From Gari tellinella (taxonomy: Eukaryota > Mollusca > Bivalvia > Cardiida > Psammobiidae), in NCBI GenBank assembly GCA_922989275.2, contig OV277868.1:19898291-19962290 (forward strand): 64,000 nt of DNA, read 5' to 3'. Within the stretch, counting starts at the first letter, position 1. Every line of letters starts with the position of its first letter. This document shows positions 48,647-60,040 of this stretch, one piece after another. Both the position numbers and the translations under genes were made by a program. Under the pieces are notes generated by a model that ran no database searches, had not been told where the DNA came from, and was given only the letters and a program-made list of their open reading frames with translations.

Positions 48647-48890
48647 CAGTGGAGAATACGTTATTCTTTCCCGTTTAAAAGCAAACGAAACGCAAAGCAC
48701 TAAAACGTAGAAAAGGTACAACTTTTAGACAAATCTAATGATTTTGTTTTTATCTTGGTGGCAAACAGTTTGAAGCCTGATCAGACGCCGGGTCATCCGG
48801 CGTCTGACCTGGCTTCAAACTGTTTGCAATAGAAATAATAGTTTAAGCGTAAACGCGTTTATTTGGAAAGAATAACGTTTTTTTCCACTG
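48647..48890. mobile_element. MITE family C, full copy
   Basis: TA-flanked; hairpin arms changed to GAAGCC on both sides, so the pair is kept. Confidence 0.9.
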
Positions 48891-49954
48891 TAGCAACAAG
48901 TATCAGGAACTGCCTGATGTAAGGATGCACTGACATTTGAAAAATATGATTGATCAAGTTCTAAATTGAAAGAAATCCGAAACATTGGCGCCATATTTTA
49001 AATATGTTAGTTTAATACCGGATTAATAATATGTATTCTAACACACCTCTCGTACATCCTCATATGAACAAAGAAGGAACATATCTATGTTTAAATTCTC
49101 TATAAATCACGAACGAGCTGTAACAGCTTAACATGGCGTAATATGGTTACGGAAATTCGTGCACCAAGAAATGAAGCGCCGTTGCGCCTGTGTGAAATGT
49201 AGTTTAATTAAAGTGTTGGAATCGAAATAAATAATTATACCAGTGTTTTATCGTGTAATAGAACACGGGTAGGAGTTGAGATATGTAGTAATTAGATCAT
49301 GTAGTCGTACATGAATGTCAATTAATCCAATCATCAGCATATCAACGATTACATTTGTACCTATGTCCTGATGCACGGTAATACACTAGTATGAATTAAT
49401 TGTTTTTTTAATAATGTTCATAAATATATATAAAATAGTCTGTGACAATGCTTTATAACTCGAACATTTTAATTCAAAGTGTATCAATTGTAAGCTAATG
49501 TTCGATTAACTCATTTTAAGGTACAAATGGGAGAAATAGTAACTTTGTAAAATAACTGTACCGTGGCCGTACCACTGCCAACCCACAAGCGCTGCATGCT
49601 GCGTGATACCAAATGACGTTATTGGCAAAGACGTAACCGTAAACAACGTCAGTTTTTGGCGGACAATATATATAGCAGAAATACTACAAACCTTGATTGA
49701 TTTAATAGGTGTTTCAAATTGTTATGTTATAAATAGAATCTCACATTCGTGCTCATTACCTCGCCAAGACTCGTGTCTTATTGTTTTAGTCAACTCGTTT
49801 ATTAAAAATGATAAATAATGAGTACTCATCTAAGATCCTCTATGCAGGATGTTGAAAGATCTGAAGTATGTATTTGATTCTTGGCATCAACCAGTATTGA
49901 GTCTAAGCTATCGTCTTCCCCATTGGTTAGAGTAGCTTGAAATTATTTTTAGTA
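48891..49954. other. No gene seen
   Basis: AT-rich, unusually free of MITEs for this window; no coding or RNA signal recognised. Confidence 0.55.
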
Positions 49955-50200
49955 CAGTGGAGAATCTGTTATTCTTTCCCAATAAACGCGTTTACGCTAA
50001 AACTATTATTTGCAGTGCAAACAGTTTGGAGCCAGATCAGACGCCGGGTAACCCGGCGTCTGATCAGGCTCCAAACTGTTTGCCACCAAGATAAACATGA
50101 ATTATCAGAATTGTCCAAAAGTTGTACTTTTCTACGTTTTAGTGCTTTGCGTTTGCGTACGTTTGCGTTTAAACGGGAAAGAATAACAGATTCTCCACTG
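49955..50200. mobile_element. MITE family C, full copy
   Basis: 246 bp, TA-flanked, nearly consensus. Confidence 0.92.
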
Positions 50201-50456
50201 TAAGAACGATTACGGTAGAATAGAGAAGACGTTATTCTTGTATTTTTTTTTTACCGAATCTTCAGTAAAATAATGTTTAAAAGTGACATTTTGGAAATGG
50301 TAACGATTATTATTTTTTTATTCAGAAAAGAGAACAGTTTGGCATCTGACCTGAAGCTTATTGTCTTGATTGCCATTCGATACTTACATGTACATGTTTA
50401 TAAATCCCGATCACTCTTCCAGTAACATAGTCCTTGATCTAGATACAAAATTCATA

Positions 50457-51179
50457 CAGTGAAGGAGCCGTTATTCTTTCCCGTTTAAACGCTAACGAAT
50501 TACAAACACTTGCAACAAAAGGTAGAAAATGACGACATACTTGTTGACAAATACACATTACCAGTTGACAGTGCGATACAGAGTGATGTATTTAGCTCGA
50601 GACGTTTTTGGCGGAAATAGCCGATCTGACGAGCGCCTTGGCGCGAGTCTGATCGGTTGTTTCCGCCAAAAACGTCGAGAGCTAAATGCAACACTCTGTT
50701 GCGTACTGCCAACTGGTGATGTGTTTATTACATGTATATGCCTTGAATACAAACAAGAAACAACTAAATAGTCGTTTAAATCATTTTATAGCCAAATTTA
50801 TAAGTTTTTTTAAGCAGAACAAGATTTTTTGTATGTCACAAAGAATAACGCGACACTCGTACATGTACGTAAATGACGTCACGTCAAATCGAAAGCGACG
50901 TCAGAGTAAAATACAAAGTGGCTGATACAAGGTGGCTGATACAGACTCTTGTATTTTACTCTGCAAATACACGCGGAAACGCTCGATATCACTCGAAGGC
51001 ATATAATAATTCATATTTCTCAATTGTAATTTTAATTTGAGTGGCAACCAGTTTAGAGCATGATCAGACGCCGGCTTATCCGGCGTCTGATCTGGCTCTT
51101 AATTGTTTGCAACGGAAATATCTTTAATATTAATATAGTTTAGTTTATTATTTGAAAAGAAATAACGTCTTCCCCACTG
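50457..51179. mobile_element. MITE family C, split by about 450 bp of other DNA
   Basis: Left third (CAGTGAAGGAGCCG to about 50545) and right two thirds (about 51010 to CTTCCCCACTG) belong to one C copy. Between them lie a long palindrome and a second short inverted repeat. Confidence 0.65.
50552..50725. repeat. Long imperfect palindrome
   Basis: About 174 bp. Arms CACATTACCAGTTG..., GAGACGTTTTTGGCGGAAA and TGACGAGCGCC with mirror. It lies in the insert that splits the C copy 50457-51179. A second inverted pair (CAGAGTAAAATACAA and mirror) is at about 50903-50966. Confidence 0.8.
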
Positions 51180-51200
51180 TTTGACCTAACAATACATGTA

Positions 51201-51437
51201 CAGTGGAGAATGTGTTATTATTTCCCAATAAACGCGTTTACGATAAAACTATTTTTTGCAGTGCAAACAGTTTGGAGCCAGATCAGACGCCGGGTCACCC
51301 GGCGTCTGATCAGGCTCCAAACTGTTTGCCACCTAGATAAACAAGAATTATCAGAATTGTCCAAAAGTTGTACTTTTCTACGTTTTAGTGCAATGCGTTT
51401 GCGTTTAAACGGGAAAGAATAACAGATTCTCCACAAT
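51201..51437. mobile_element. MITE family C, right end worn
   Basis: TA then CAGTGGAGAATGTG; intact hairpin; right end GATTCTCCACAATA lacks the final CTG. Confidence 0.88.
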
Positions 51438-51569
51438 ATGTGTCATCATCTTCAATACATAAAACAAATATTTCAGTCAATTTCTGACGATATTTGTAAC
51501 GTTTACTGTTACGTTTCGTAGAAGTTTTAAATAAATTCTTCGCGCTTATGATACTGAATGTTTGTTTAA

Positions 51570-52042
51570 CCCTTTCACTCAGAATGACGTCATAAAGCGT
51601 ATCTACAAACAATTTGGGACGTCTGATCAGGACCCAAACTGTTTGACACTCGTTTCGAAATTTATATTGTCATGCTGCTTTAAATTTAACTTTAATACGA
51701 TATTGCAGACGGCAATATTGAAGCAGACGACAATATGGAGGTACAGTGGAGAATCTGTTATTCTTTCCCGTTTAAACGCAAACGTACGCAAACGCACGCA
51801 AACGCAAAACACTAAAACGTAGAAAAGTACAACTTTTGGACAATTCTGATAATTCATGTTTATCTTGGTGGCAAACAGTTTGGAGCCCGATCAGACGCCG
51901 TGTTACCCGGCGTCTGATCTGGCTCCAAACTGTTTGCACTGCAAATAATAGTTTTAGCGTAAACGCGTTTATTGGGAAAGAATAACAGATTCTCCACTGT
52001 AAATGGGTAAAAAACATCACGATGAATTTGATAATGAAAGGG
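51570..52042. mobile_element. MITE family D containing a C element
   Basis: TTAA on both sides (51566-51569, 52043-52046). Left CCCTTTCACTC, right ATAATGAAAGG; hairpin reduced to one arm. C is inserted at TA (51744-51999). Confidence 0.9.
51744..51999. mobile_element. MITE family C, inserted in a D element
   Basis: 256 bp, TA-flanked, inside the D element 51570-52042. It has one extra ACGCAAACGC-type repeat in the left arm. Confidence 0.93.
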
Positions 52043-52273
52043 TTAAAAGACAGTTTATGTATCTAACTTCAAAATACAATTACCGACATTGTCTTTCTAT
52101 GACTCACTGGTATGGTTTCCATCATAAAAGCCAATGACAAGCCCGACTAGAAATAAGTGCTTGTTCTTTCATAACTTTCCATTTCGATTCAGTAGATTAG
52201 CCCCTGTAATGTATCGGGACATAGGGGATAAGGCAAGTCTCACCAAAGTCTGATTAGTATCACAATGCTTTAA

Positions 52274-52505
52274 CCCTTGCACTCTCAATGACGCTTTGAA
52301 GCGCGTTTGCAAACAATTTGGGCCCTGATCAGACGCCGAATAACGCGGCGTCTGATCAGGATCCAAATTGTTTAATACTCGTATCGATATGTTTTAATCC
52401 ATAATACTTTGAATCTTCATTTGAAACGATCTTGCACTATTGAAGAAGACGACAATGAAACGGGGAATGGGTAAAAATCTCTCGAAAAATTTGGTAGTGA
52501 AAGGG
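52274..52505. mobile_element. MITE family D, full copy
   Basis: 232 bp, TTAA left and TTAT right; hairpin GGGCCCTGATCAGACGCCG; module GAAGACGACAATG. Confidence 0.88.
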
Positions 52506-52539
52506 TTATAGATCATACATGTATCAACAAAGTGTATTA

Positions 52540-52897
52540 AATGCAGAAAAGATGTTATTCTTTCCCGTTTGACCGCAAACGAAACGCAATACATTATATT
52601 GTACATGTAGACGATAACAATTTTCTAACATTTTGCACGATTCATTTTAATGGAGAAGGCGTTAATATTTCCCGTTTAAACACAAACTAAACGCAAACAT
52701 TCTAAAATTTAGACAATAACATTTTTTTCTTTGAAATTGCTCATGATTTATTCTAAGCTTGAGTAATAAACAGTTTAGAGCCTGATGAGACGCCGGGTAA
52801 TCCGGCGTCTGATCTGGCTCCAAACTGTTTGCAAAAGGTAATAACAGTATAAGCGTAATCGCGTTTATCGTGGGGAAAATGACGTCTTCTACACTGT
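52540..52897. mobile_element. MITE family C, two old pieces
   Basis: A left-end piece at 52540-52612 (GTTATTCTTTCCCGTTTG) and a nearly whole diverged copy from about 52650, with an intact hairpin and end CTTCTACACTG. Confidence 0.6.
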
Positions 52898-53276
52898 TTT
52901 ACGGTACTGTGCATAACGTCTCCAACATTTGAAAACAGTTTGAACTCAGATCTGACGCCGAGTAACTCGGCGATTGACCTTAGTCTAAACTGACTGTTTG
53001 ATATTATTTTTCTACAGTCAAAATTGCTCAATTCTAAATTTGAAAAATGCAAGCAGATGCCAGATTTTATTCAGACGATATACAAATAGCGAAATGATTA
53101 GAATCACTTCCTATATTACACGCCTGTCAAGTAAATGGTTAATACCAAATAGAAGCAATCTCTAAAGATAATTGACGAATGATGACTCACTCGTCCAGTA
53201 TCAGAAGGCCTAGTCTCTGCTGACAAAGCATGAGTAAATCATAAGGAGAAAGCAAACAGTTAATGTAAAATGGATA

Positions 53277-53385
53277 TAAAATGGATAAAACGTTATTCAT
53301 TCCTAATAAACGCGTTTAAGCTAAAACTACCATTTCCATTGCAAACTGTTTGGAGCTAGATCAGACGGCGGGTGACATGTATGAG
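53277..53385. mobile_element. MITE family C, left-half remnant
   Basis: ATGGATAAAACG, AATAAACGCG and the left hairpin arm up to GACGGCGGGTGACA; the rest is gone. Confidence 0.6.
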
Positions 53386-53407
53386 TTTGAATTGTGTTTA
53401 CGCGATA

Positions 53408-53653
53408 CAGTGGATAATCTGTTATTCTTTCCCGATAAACCGAAACGAAACGCAAACGCAAAACGCTAAAACGTAGAAAAATGCAATGTTTTGACAATTC
53501 TGATAATTCATTTTTATTTTAGTGGCAAACAGTTTGGAGCCTGATCAGACGCCGGGTTACCCGGCGTCTGATCTGGCTCCAAACTGTTTTCATTATAAAT
53601 AATAGTTTTAGCGTAAACGCGTTTATTGGGTAAGAATAACAGATTTTCCAATG
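53408..53653. mobile_element. MITE family C, full copy
   Basis: 246 bp, TA-flanked, with small changes in both TIRs. Confidence 0.9.
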
Positions 53654-53868
53654 TATCTATGCTGAAAATTAAAAACAATATAAATGTTAAAGTAAAACAA
53701 ACATTCCTCATGGATTACTCTAATCAGGATCTTCTATGTTTTCTAAGTGAACATAACTGAGCCGTCAAACAGAGTAGATCAAGCCAAGTCGTCGTGTTTT
53801 AATCGATATTGTTTGCAATGCAATAAGGCAGGTTGTGTCATGGCACGGCTCAATTCTATTGCTTTCCA

Positions 53869-54061
53869 CAGGGCTCCAGATAAGAGGGAGTTTTTTCATC
53901 AAATCAAACATTTTCTCACTCATTTCAGCACCTAATCCTATGTCGTTACTACTTATTAGAATCGTCTCTTCGAGACGATTATAATATGTTGTGACACCAT
54001 AGGGTTTAATTCAGAAATAAAGATTTTAGTTTTTGAAAAACTACCCTTATCTGGTGCTCTG
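53869..54061. mobile_element. MITE family H, independent copy
   Basis: 193 bp; ends CAGGGCTCCAGATAAG and CTTATCTGGTGCTCTG; hairpin AGAATCGTCTCTTCGAGACG. TTTCCA on both sides looks like a partly worn duplication. Confidence 0.82.
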
Positions 54062-54167
54062 TTTCCAGTATAAGAACTGGTGACTTTTCTTAAAAAATAT
54101 TGAAATCCAGAAGAAACACTTAGTGTCGAACTGTACTTGTGATCAAAATGCAGCGAATAAACATGTA

Positions 54168-54395
54168 CAGTGGTCCTTCCCTTCAACAGCCATCTGTACA
54201 AATATTCCTTCCTTACAACAACGCTTGCCGCTGTCAATAAACAAGACAAATTATGTCTAAGGTTTTTACTGCTGAAATATCGTCTGCTTAAAATTGTTGT
54301 CGTATGTTTTCTCAAAGCTGCATATAAGTGGACATTTTGAGAGAAGAAATATTACTACGAGTGGCAAAAAAATTGAATCCAGATTTGAGGGATTT
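54168..54395. mobile_element. MITE family E, reverse half copy
   Basis: CAGTGGTCCTTCCC start after TA, GTCGTATG module, breaking off in the hairpin (GAATCCAGATTTGAGGG). Confidence 0.7.
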
Positions 54396-54581
54396 TTGTT
54401 ACATGTATACTTATTATGTATAAACGATAGACAAATTTAGTATCAAACGCGCAAAAATGTATTGGCTACATGATAGTGTTTTTTTACTGTGATTTAATAA
54501 TTTGCAGATCATTATTTTGTGTGCAAATGACGATGACGTGAACAGTAATAGCTGCAATTGTACAGTTTCTTTATCGTGTTA

Positions 54582-54928
54582 CAGCGCTCCCTCTCTACAA
54601 CGACACCCAACGGGAGACAGGAATCGTGTGTGTTGTTCGGAGGGATTCGTTATAGGGAGGGAAGTTTGAAAACAGCTTGAATCCAGATCAGACGCCGCGT
54701 ATCGCGGCGTCTGATCTGGATTCAAGCTGTTTGTCACTCGTTATTAAGGTTTTTTCTGTCAAGATGTCCATTATGTAACTTTGAGAAAACAGCAGACGAC
54801 AATTGTAAGCAGACGACATTACATTCGTGAATAGGTTGGACATAATTTTCCTGTATAGGGAATTGCGACAAGGGTCGTTGTAAAGAGGGAGTCGTTGTTG
54901 GGAGGGCCATTGTAGGGAGGGAGCACTG
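54582..54928. mobile_element. MITE family E, full copy
   Basis: 347 bp, TA-flanked, consensus-like; hairpin tip CGCGTATCGCG; two GCAGACGACA modules. Confidence 0.92.
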
Positions 54929-55182
54929 TAGTATAATAATGAATTTTGATTTTAAAGCGTTTTAATTTAAGAAAAATAAGAGTTAGTGTAAAACAGATCC
55001 TGATCAGATTTCAAACTGTTAGTATATGTTAGTGTTATAGAGCCTGGCAGCGAAAATATTAAATGCGTTTAGAAAATAATCTGAATCGGCTTCACCTGTA
55101 TAATCTTAGTCAAAATTGCATTTAATTTGAATCCAGATTAGACGGCTACTATGGAGTAACATTGGTAAGACTCTGCATTATA

Positions 55183-55635
55183 CAGAGGAGAATACGTTAT
55201 TCTTTCCCAATAAATGCTTTAACGCTAAAACTATTATTTCAATTGCAAACAGTTTGGAGCCAGATCATACGCCGGATAATCCGCCGTCTGATCAGGCTCA
55301 AAACTGTTTGCCGGACATTTTAAAATAAATAGTGAGAAACATCGAAAAGTTGTACTTTTCTATATTTTATTGTTTAGCGTTTTTTGTGTTTCGTTTGCGT
55401 TTGAACCGTTCACTCTCAGTGATCCCTTTTAAGCGCATTTAGAGCGCAAGTGACTGTTTGTCACTTGTCTTGAAATCACGCTCGTTATACTGCCTTCAAT
55501 CTAACTTTGAAACGATATTGCAGACAACAATATTGATGCAGACGACCAATATGGCGGTGAAGTGGTAAACACCTCACGATGAATTTGATCATGAAAGGGT
55601 TGAATGGGTGAGAATAACTGGAACCTTCTCCACTG
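55183..55635. mobile_element. MITE family C, interrupted by a D element
   Basis: Starts CAGAGGAGAATACG after TA and ends CTTCTCCACTG before TA. The right arm is split near 55404 by a D element, after which AGAATAAC and the TIR resume. Confidence 0.85.
55404..55599. mobile_element. MITE family D, inserted in a C element
   Basis: TTGAA repeats at the two junctions (55400 and 55600). Ends CCGTTCACTCTC and ATGAAAGGG; GCAGACGACCAAT module; hairpin tip lost. Confidence 0.85.
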
Positions 55636-55674
55636 TAAGACGATGACTATCGAGTAGTGTTGATTAGAACAGTA

Positions 55675-55917
55675 CAGAAAACGTTATTCTTTCCAAATAA
55701 ACGCGTTTACGCTAAAACTGTTATTTTTTAATGCAAACAATTTGGAGCAAGATCAGACGCCGGAAAACCCGGCGTCTGATCAGGCTCCAAACTGTTTGCC
55801 ATCCATGTTAAAATCAACATTCAGAATTGTCAAAATATTGTCATTTTCTGCATTTAAGTACAATGCGTTTGCGTTTCGTTTGCGTATAAGCGGGAAAGAA
55901 TAACGTTTTCTCCACTG
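55675..55917. mobile_element. MITE family C, full copy
   Basis: TA-flanked, left end CAGAAAACG, intact hairpin, right end TTTTCTCCACTG. Confidence 0.88.
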
Positions 55918-56139
55918 TATCTAACTCTGAAACAAAATGAGGACAACATTATTCAATCAGACTTTAGTTCATGTACCACAGTCAAAAGAGAAAATTGATG
56001 GTGACTGTGGCTGTTTGAAGATTACAGCAGGCGATAAGTATAGTGGTAAAAGGGTTTACATGTAGCCGAAAATACAAAGGTTCCGGAAATAGCATTTCCA
56101 GTGTACATTCATAATATTTAATTACCGTCTGCTTAACCT

Positions 56140-57290
56140 ATTCACTGTCATGACGTCATCTGCTTATTTAACCATTGTCGTCTGCATTTATTTTTTTCAA
56201 ATTAATCGAGAGTTGTTTACCTCTTCACAGCTTTATGGTCGTCTCACAGGTGTCAGACGCATGCTTTGCCCCAATATAACACCTCCAAACACAAATAAAG
56301 AGAATAAAACCATACTTTCCACCCATGTCCTCGATATTTCGATAAAATCATTTAAAAGAAGTAACTCACCATACATGTCAACGCCAAACTACTAGATGTA
56401 ATTATCGCGCAACGGCCGATGTTTCGAAACGACTCTGCAAATTCCAATCGCACTGTCCATCTGCTTTCCGTGACACGGACGGACACGAGCGTACGAAAGG
56501 TCCTTTGTTGGGTAGGGAGAACAATAGATTCCATTCATTCCGTGATTGCCCTATTGTTATTGTTGGGTATTTTAGTGTACTGTTGGGTATTTTAAACAAA
56601 AAATATACCCAACAAATGTCCAACTGTGAGAACAAACACATCAACATGGACTGGTGCCGTTGCGCGATAATGCAGAGTAGTTTGGCTTTGACATGTATGG
56701 TAAGTTACTTCTTTAAAATGACTTTATCGAAATATGGATGACATGGAGAGCATGTCGTAGATTTAAGGTGTAAAGATAAGACCCCAGCGGTAAAAAGTAC
56801 CGTGTATGCGTCGGTAGAGACTTGTTTGACCTGAATGTGTTGCGACTTCCGAGGGTCGGATGGGTTTGTTATCGATGGCAATTGATCTTATATGGAATTC
56901 TATGGTGTACTATAGGGTTTTCTGCGTACGATGATCTCTTTGTATTCACAATCGATCAAGAATTGACTGCGCCACAGGACTCGGAATGAAGTTGGTGCGT
57001 TTCGCGAAGCACATTTGCCGCGGGAGTTGGACACCTTTCCAAGGTACATGTATATATATAAAAAAAATTTTTTTCAAAAAATTAGCTTTAGGTTAGAATA
57101 TGGTGTTTGGTCATAGAACAGGGTGTTTTATGGTTTTATTCTCTTTATTTGTGTTTGGAGATGTTATATATGGGCAAAGCATGCGTCTGACACCTGTGGG
57201 TCGTCTGCGTCAATAGTGTTATTTGCAAGATTGTTTCAAAGTGATATTCCATGTAGTTTTACTTAAGAAATATCGATACCAGTATCAAAA
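56140..57290. mobile_element. D-like MITE split by the hAT-like element
   Basis: AACCTATTCACTGTCATGAC and GTCGTCTGC left of the 954 bp insert; TCGTCTGCGTCAATAG and GTTTCAAAGTG right of it, then a partial AAAAGTTTGGATCCTGATC hairpin arm. Confidence 0.6.
56245..57198. mobile_element. hAT-like non-autonomous element, 954 bp, 8-bp TSD
   Basis: Terminal inverted repeats of about 72 bp (56245-56318 with 57127-57198), ends CACAGGTGTCAGACGC. An inner inverted pair of about 75 bp lies at 56338-56414 with 56661-56735. GGTCGTCT is duplicated exactly on both sides (56237-56244 and 57199-57206). It interrupts a D-like element. The 8-bp target suits hAT. The inside has TGTTGGGTAT repeats and no transposase. 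About 390 bp lie asymmetrically on the right between the stems. Confidence 0.82.
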
Positions 57291-57319
57291 AGTTTGGATC
57301 CTGATCATATACCAGAAAA

Positions 57320-57422
57320 TATTGCCTAAAATAAATGTTCATTACTTTATTTTTTTTAACAATTTTCTTCAGTGGAGGAATAAATTTAATGCGCTTAAAA
57401 GCGCTTCTTTGGGGAAAGGGCT
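57320..57422. mobile_element. MITE family B, end fragment
   Basis: AGGAATAAATTTAATGCGC, AAAAGCGCTTC and GGGGAAAGGG match the right part of 31081-31324. Confidence 0.6.
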
Positions 57423-57529
57423 AAACGGCTTATGAAAATGCCAGTACAGTCTAAGTAAGGCAGTGAAGTTGTTAAATGCGAAAACATTTATATGAATATT
57501 TTATATAAAGCGTTTACCTAATGTTTACA

Positions 57530-57760
57530 TACAGGGAAGAAATGTTAGTCTTTACCAATGAACCTGTTTGCACTTAAATATTAATTTCATGCGCAAACAG
57601 ATTAGAGCCAGATCGGACACCGGGTCATCCGACATCTGATTAGCTAAACACTATTTGCCATTCATATAAAGATTAATTGTCCGAATGGTCCAACAATTGT
57701 CATTTACTACATATCTTTGCAGTCCATTTGCGTTTCACTTGCGATTCAACCGAATCCAAT
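57530..57760. mobile_element. MITE family C, very old copy
   Basis: CAGGGAAGAAATG, GAGCCAGATCGGACACCGGG and GCGTTTCACTTGCG are recognisable; the right TIR is not. Confidence 0.5.
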
Positions 57761-57764
57761 GTAT

Positions 57765-58145
57765 ATGCAATAAACAATGCCAAAAACCTTTTAGCAATTT
57801 TCTGTTTTATATTATGCTGTGCTATATTTTTACATTGTTAAAACATATGTTTATGGGGAAAATATAAGCTACACTTGTATAAGTAATAACTATCGAGCCG
57901 CGTCACCTTTACGCACTATTTTGATGTTACCAATTCAGCCTGAGCTCAAATGCGATAACTCGAAATCACCACAATCGAAATTACTCGTTTTTCAAAATTC
58001 AAACGTGGCTTAGCCACGTTTGAACTTTGAAATACGGGTTAGTTCGATTCAAGCGAGTCGAATTAACAACACTCGACTGTAGTTGACAAAGCTGCATTAT
58101 TTTCAGTTCAACGCGAAAACCATTCACAAATAAGAGGCACTTTGC
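57765..58145. other. No gene seen
   Basis: AT-rich with GTTCGATTC/GAGTCGAATT motifs and the AACGTGGC palindrome. Possibly a decayed transposon. Confidence 0.4.
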
Positions 58146-58149
58146 GTAT

Positions 58150-58340
58150 AGTCTTTTGTAATGCAAATCAAGCTGTCCACTGACATTGATTTTATTTCCC
58201 AATTTGAAAGCTTCCAATCGTGTCGAATTACCCCCAACGTTTATTTGATTTGGCCACACAATAACTGAGTTTTCCATGCAGTGAATGTATTCGGTAATGA
58301 AATGGTTCGTTAGGGGGTCTTATTTTGGACTAGAAAAGGC
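58150..58340 (+). repeat. Dispersed repeat shared with 63828-64000
   Basis: Both carry GTGTCGAA, TTTATTTGATTTGG.CACAC, GCAGTGAATGTATTCGG and TTATTTTGGAC. A palindrome AACGTGGCTTAGCCACGTT lies upstream at 58003-58021. Confidence 0.65.
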
Positions 58341-58558
58341 TGTAAACGCAATTGACTGGCAGTATTCGTTCGAAATAATTTGATTTGTTCACCAAGTTTT
58401 CTAGAAAGCACTTCTCAACACGAATTCGGCAACTGAAGCAATTCAATATACAGACCGTTGACAGCCGAGTACTAAGATGTCTCGATAACTTTACTCTAAT
58501 TCAGCGGTTTCGAAGCTGTAATAGTACAAAATACTGTCTGTTTTTCCTTACCATTTAA

Positions 58559-58764
58559 CCCATTGTATGCTGGGTAATATTCTGCGGCCATTTTAAAGTG
58601 TCGTCTGCAGCGGGTATAACTCAAATATTTGCCAAAGAGTTTAGCAGTTTCTGATAGAATATTGAACTTGCTGCAAACAGTTTTGATCTCTTTGTGGGGC
58701 CTGATCTGAGATTAAAACTGTTTGCCTAGAGGTACACCTCAAAGTGTATCCCGCATAAAATGGG
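58559..58764. mobile_element. TTAA-type MITE related to G
   Basis: 206 bp; TTAA then CCCATTGTATGCTGGG; GTCGTCTGC module; hairpin GCAAACAGTTTTGATC...GATTAAAACTGTTTGC; end GCATAAAATGGG before TAAA. Confidence 0.72.
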
Positions 58765-59129
58765 TAAAGAAATCAACTGAATTGTTTAGGCGTTTAAGCG
58801 AAATATACGAAAGAAAATTCAGTTTGTTGCACCTAGACATAGGACGAAGATCGCTGAACGGTCACTGGTGGTGGTTAGCCAAACATTGTGGAATATGTGG
58901 AATATGATTCCAAGAGACTTAAATGCAGTAAAAACTGAAAATGCTTTCAGAAAAAAACCTAAAGACATACTAGTTCAGTCAATTCTATAATGAAAGACTA
59001 TTTTGTATAATAGAGAGGTTTCACTATAAAATACCATAATTATGTTCCTTTGCGTTAAGTTACGGTAAAACTCTTCTACTAAAGAATCACTCAGAAGTGT
59101 ATGAAAGACACATGCCTGCTTAAAACAAT

Positions 59130-59310
59130 GTGAAATAATTAATCTATATCAGGAGAAAAAACAGAATAAATCCAACATTGCTCTCACTCATTTTAGCACA
59201 AATTTCTATGATGTTACTAATCATTAGAATCGTAGTGACACCATAGGCTTAAATGCAGAAATAAATATTTTAGTTTTTGAAATACTCCCCTTATGTTTAC
59301 GTTCACCTTG
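59130..59310. mobile_element. MITE family H, decayed
   Basis: TCTCACTCATTTTAGCAC, CATTAGAATCGTAGTGACAC and CCCCTTATG survive; the hairpin tip is deleted. A smaller remnant lies at 44905-44985. Confidence 0.6.
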
Positions 59311-59786
59311 ATTTATGCAGTCATCTGCCCTAAACTGCTACATGTAATAATGAGTACAATTTAGTTGTTGTGATAAAGGGGTTTGCTGTAAATCTATGTT
59401 TATGCATTACATGAACTACATTGATAATATACCACGAAAACCACCAATTTAGATATCACACTACATTGTATAAGAAACATTTTTTCAAGGTAGCATGGAT
59501 AACGATTTATTTGACATTTATAACGGATTCCGCAAAGATAACCATTATTTAAGAACAAATTATTGTTGGTAATATTTAATTCAACAGTTTAATGACGACT
59601 TCCTGTTTTTTATCCTAATTTAGAACTGACTTTGTAACTGCTATATGTAGTAATAAATCTAAATTTTATACTGAATATTTTGATAGAGCATACTCCACTT
59701 TCATAAATACCCAGTTCATGTTTAGGATTGTTCTCAAAATAATATGCAAGGAACATAAGAGTAAAACAAAGAGTGTAGACTCTGTA

Positions 59787-60004
59787 CAGTGGAGAATCTG
59801 TTATTCTTCCCAATAAACGCTAAAACTATTATTTGCAGTGCAAACAGTTTGGTAACCCGGCGTCTGATCAGGCTCCAAACTGTTTTCCACCAAGATAAAC
59901 AAGAATTATCAGAATTGTCCAAAAGTTGTTCTTTTCTACGTTTTAGTGTTTTGCGTTTGCGTACGTTTGCGTTTGAACTGGAAAGAATAACAGATTCTCC
60001 ACTG
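59787..60004. mobile_element. MITE family C, hairpin left arm deleted
   Basis: Both TIRs present and TA-flanked; about 28 bp of the left hairpin arm are lost (GTTTGGTAACCCGGCG). Confidence 0.9.
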
Positions 60005-60040
60005 TATATGTGTGTTTCAATATTGTTGTTCATGTTTTAA

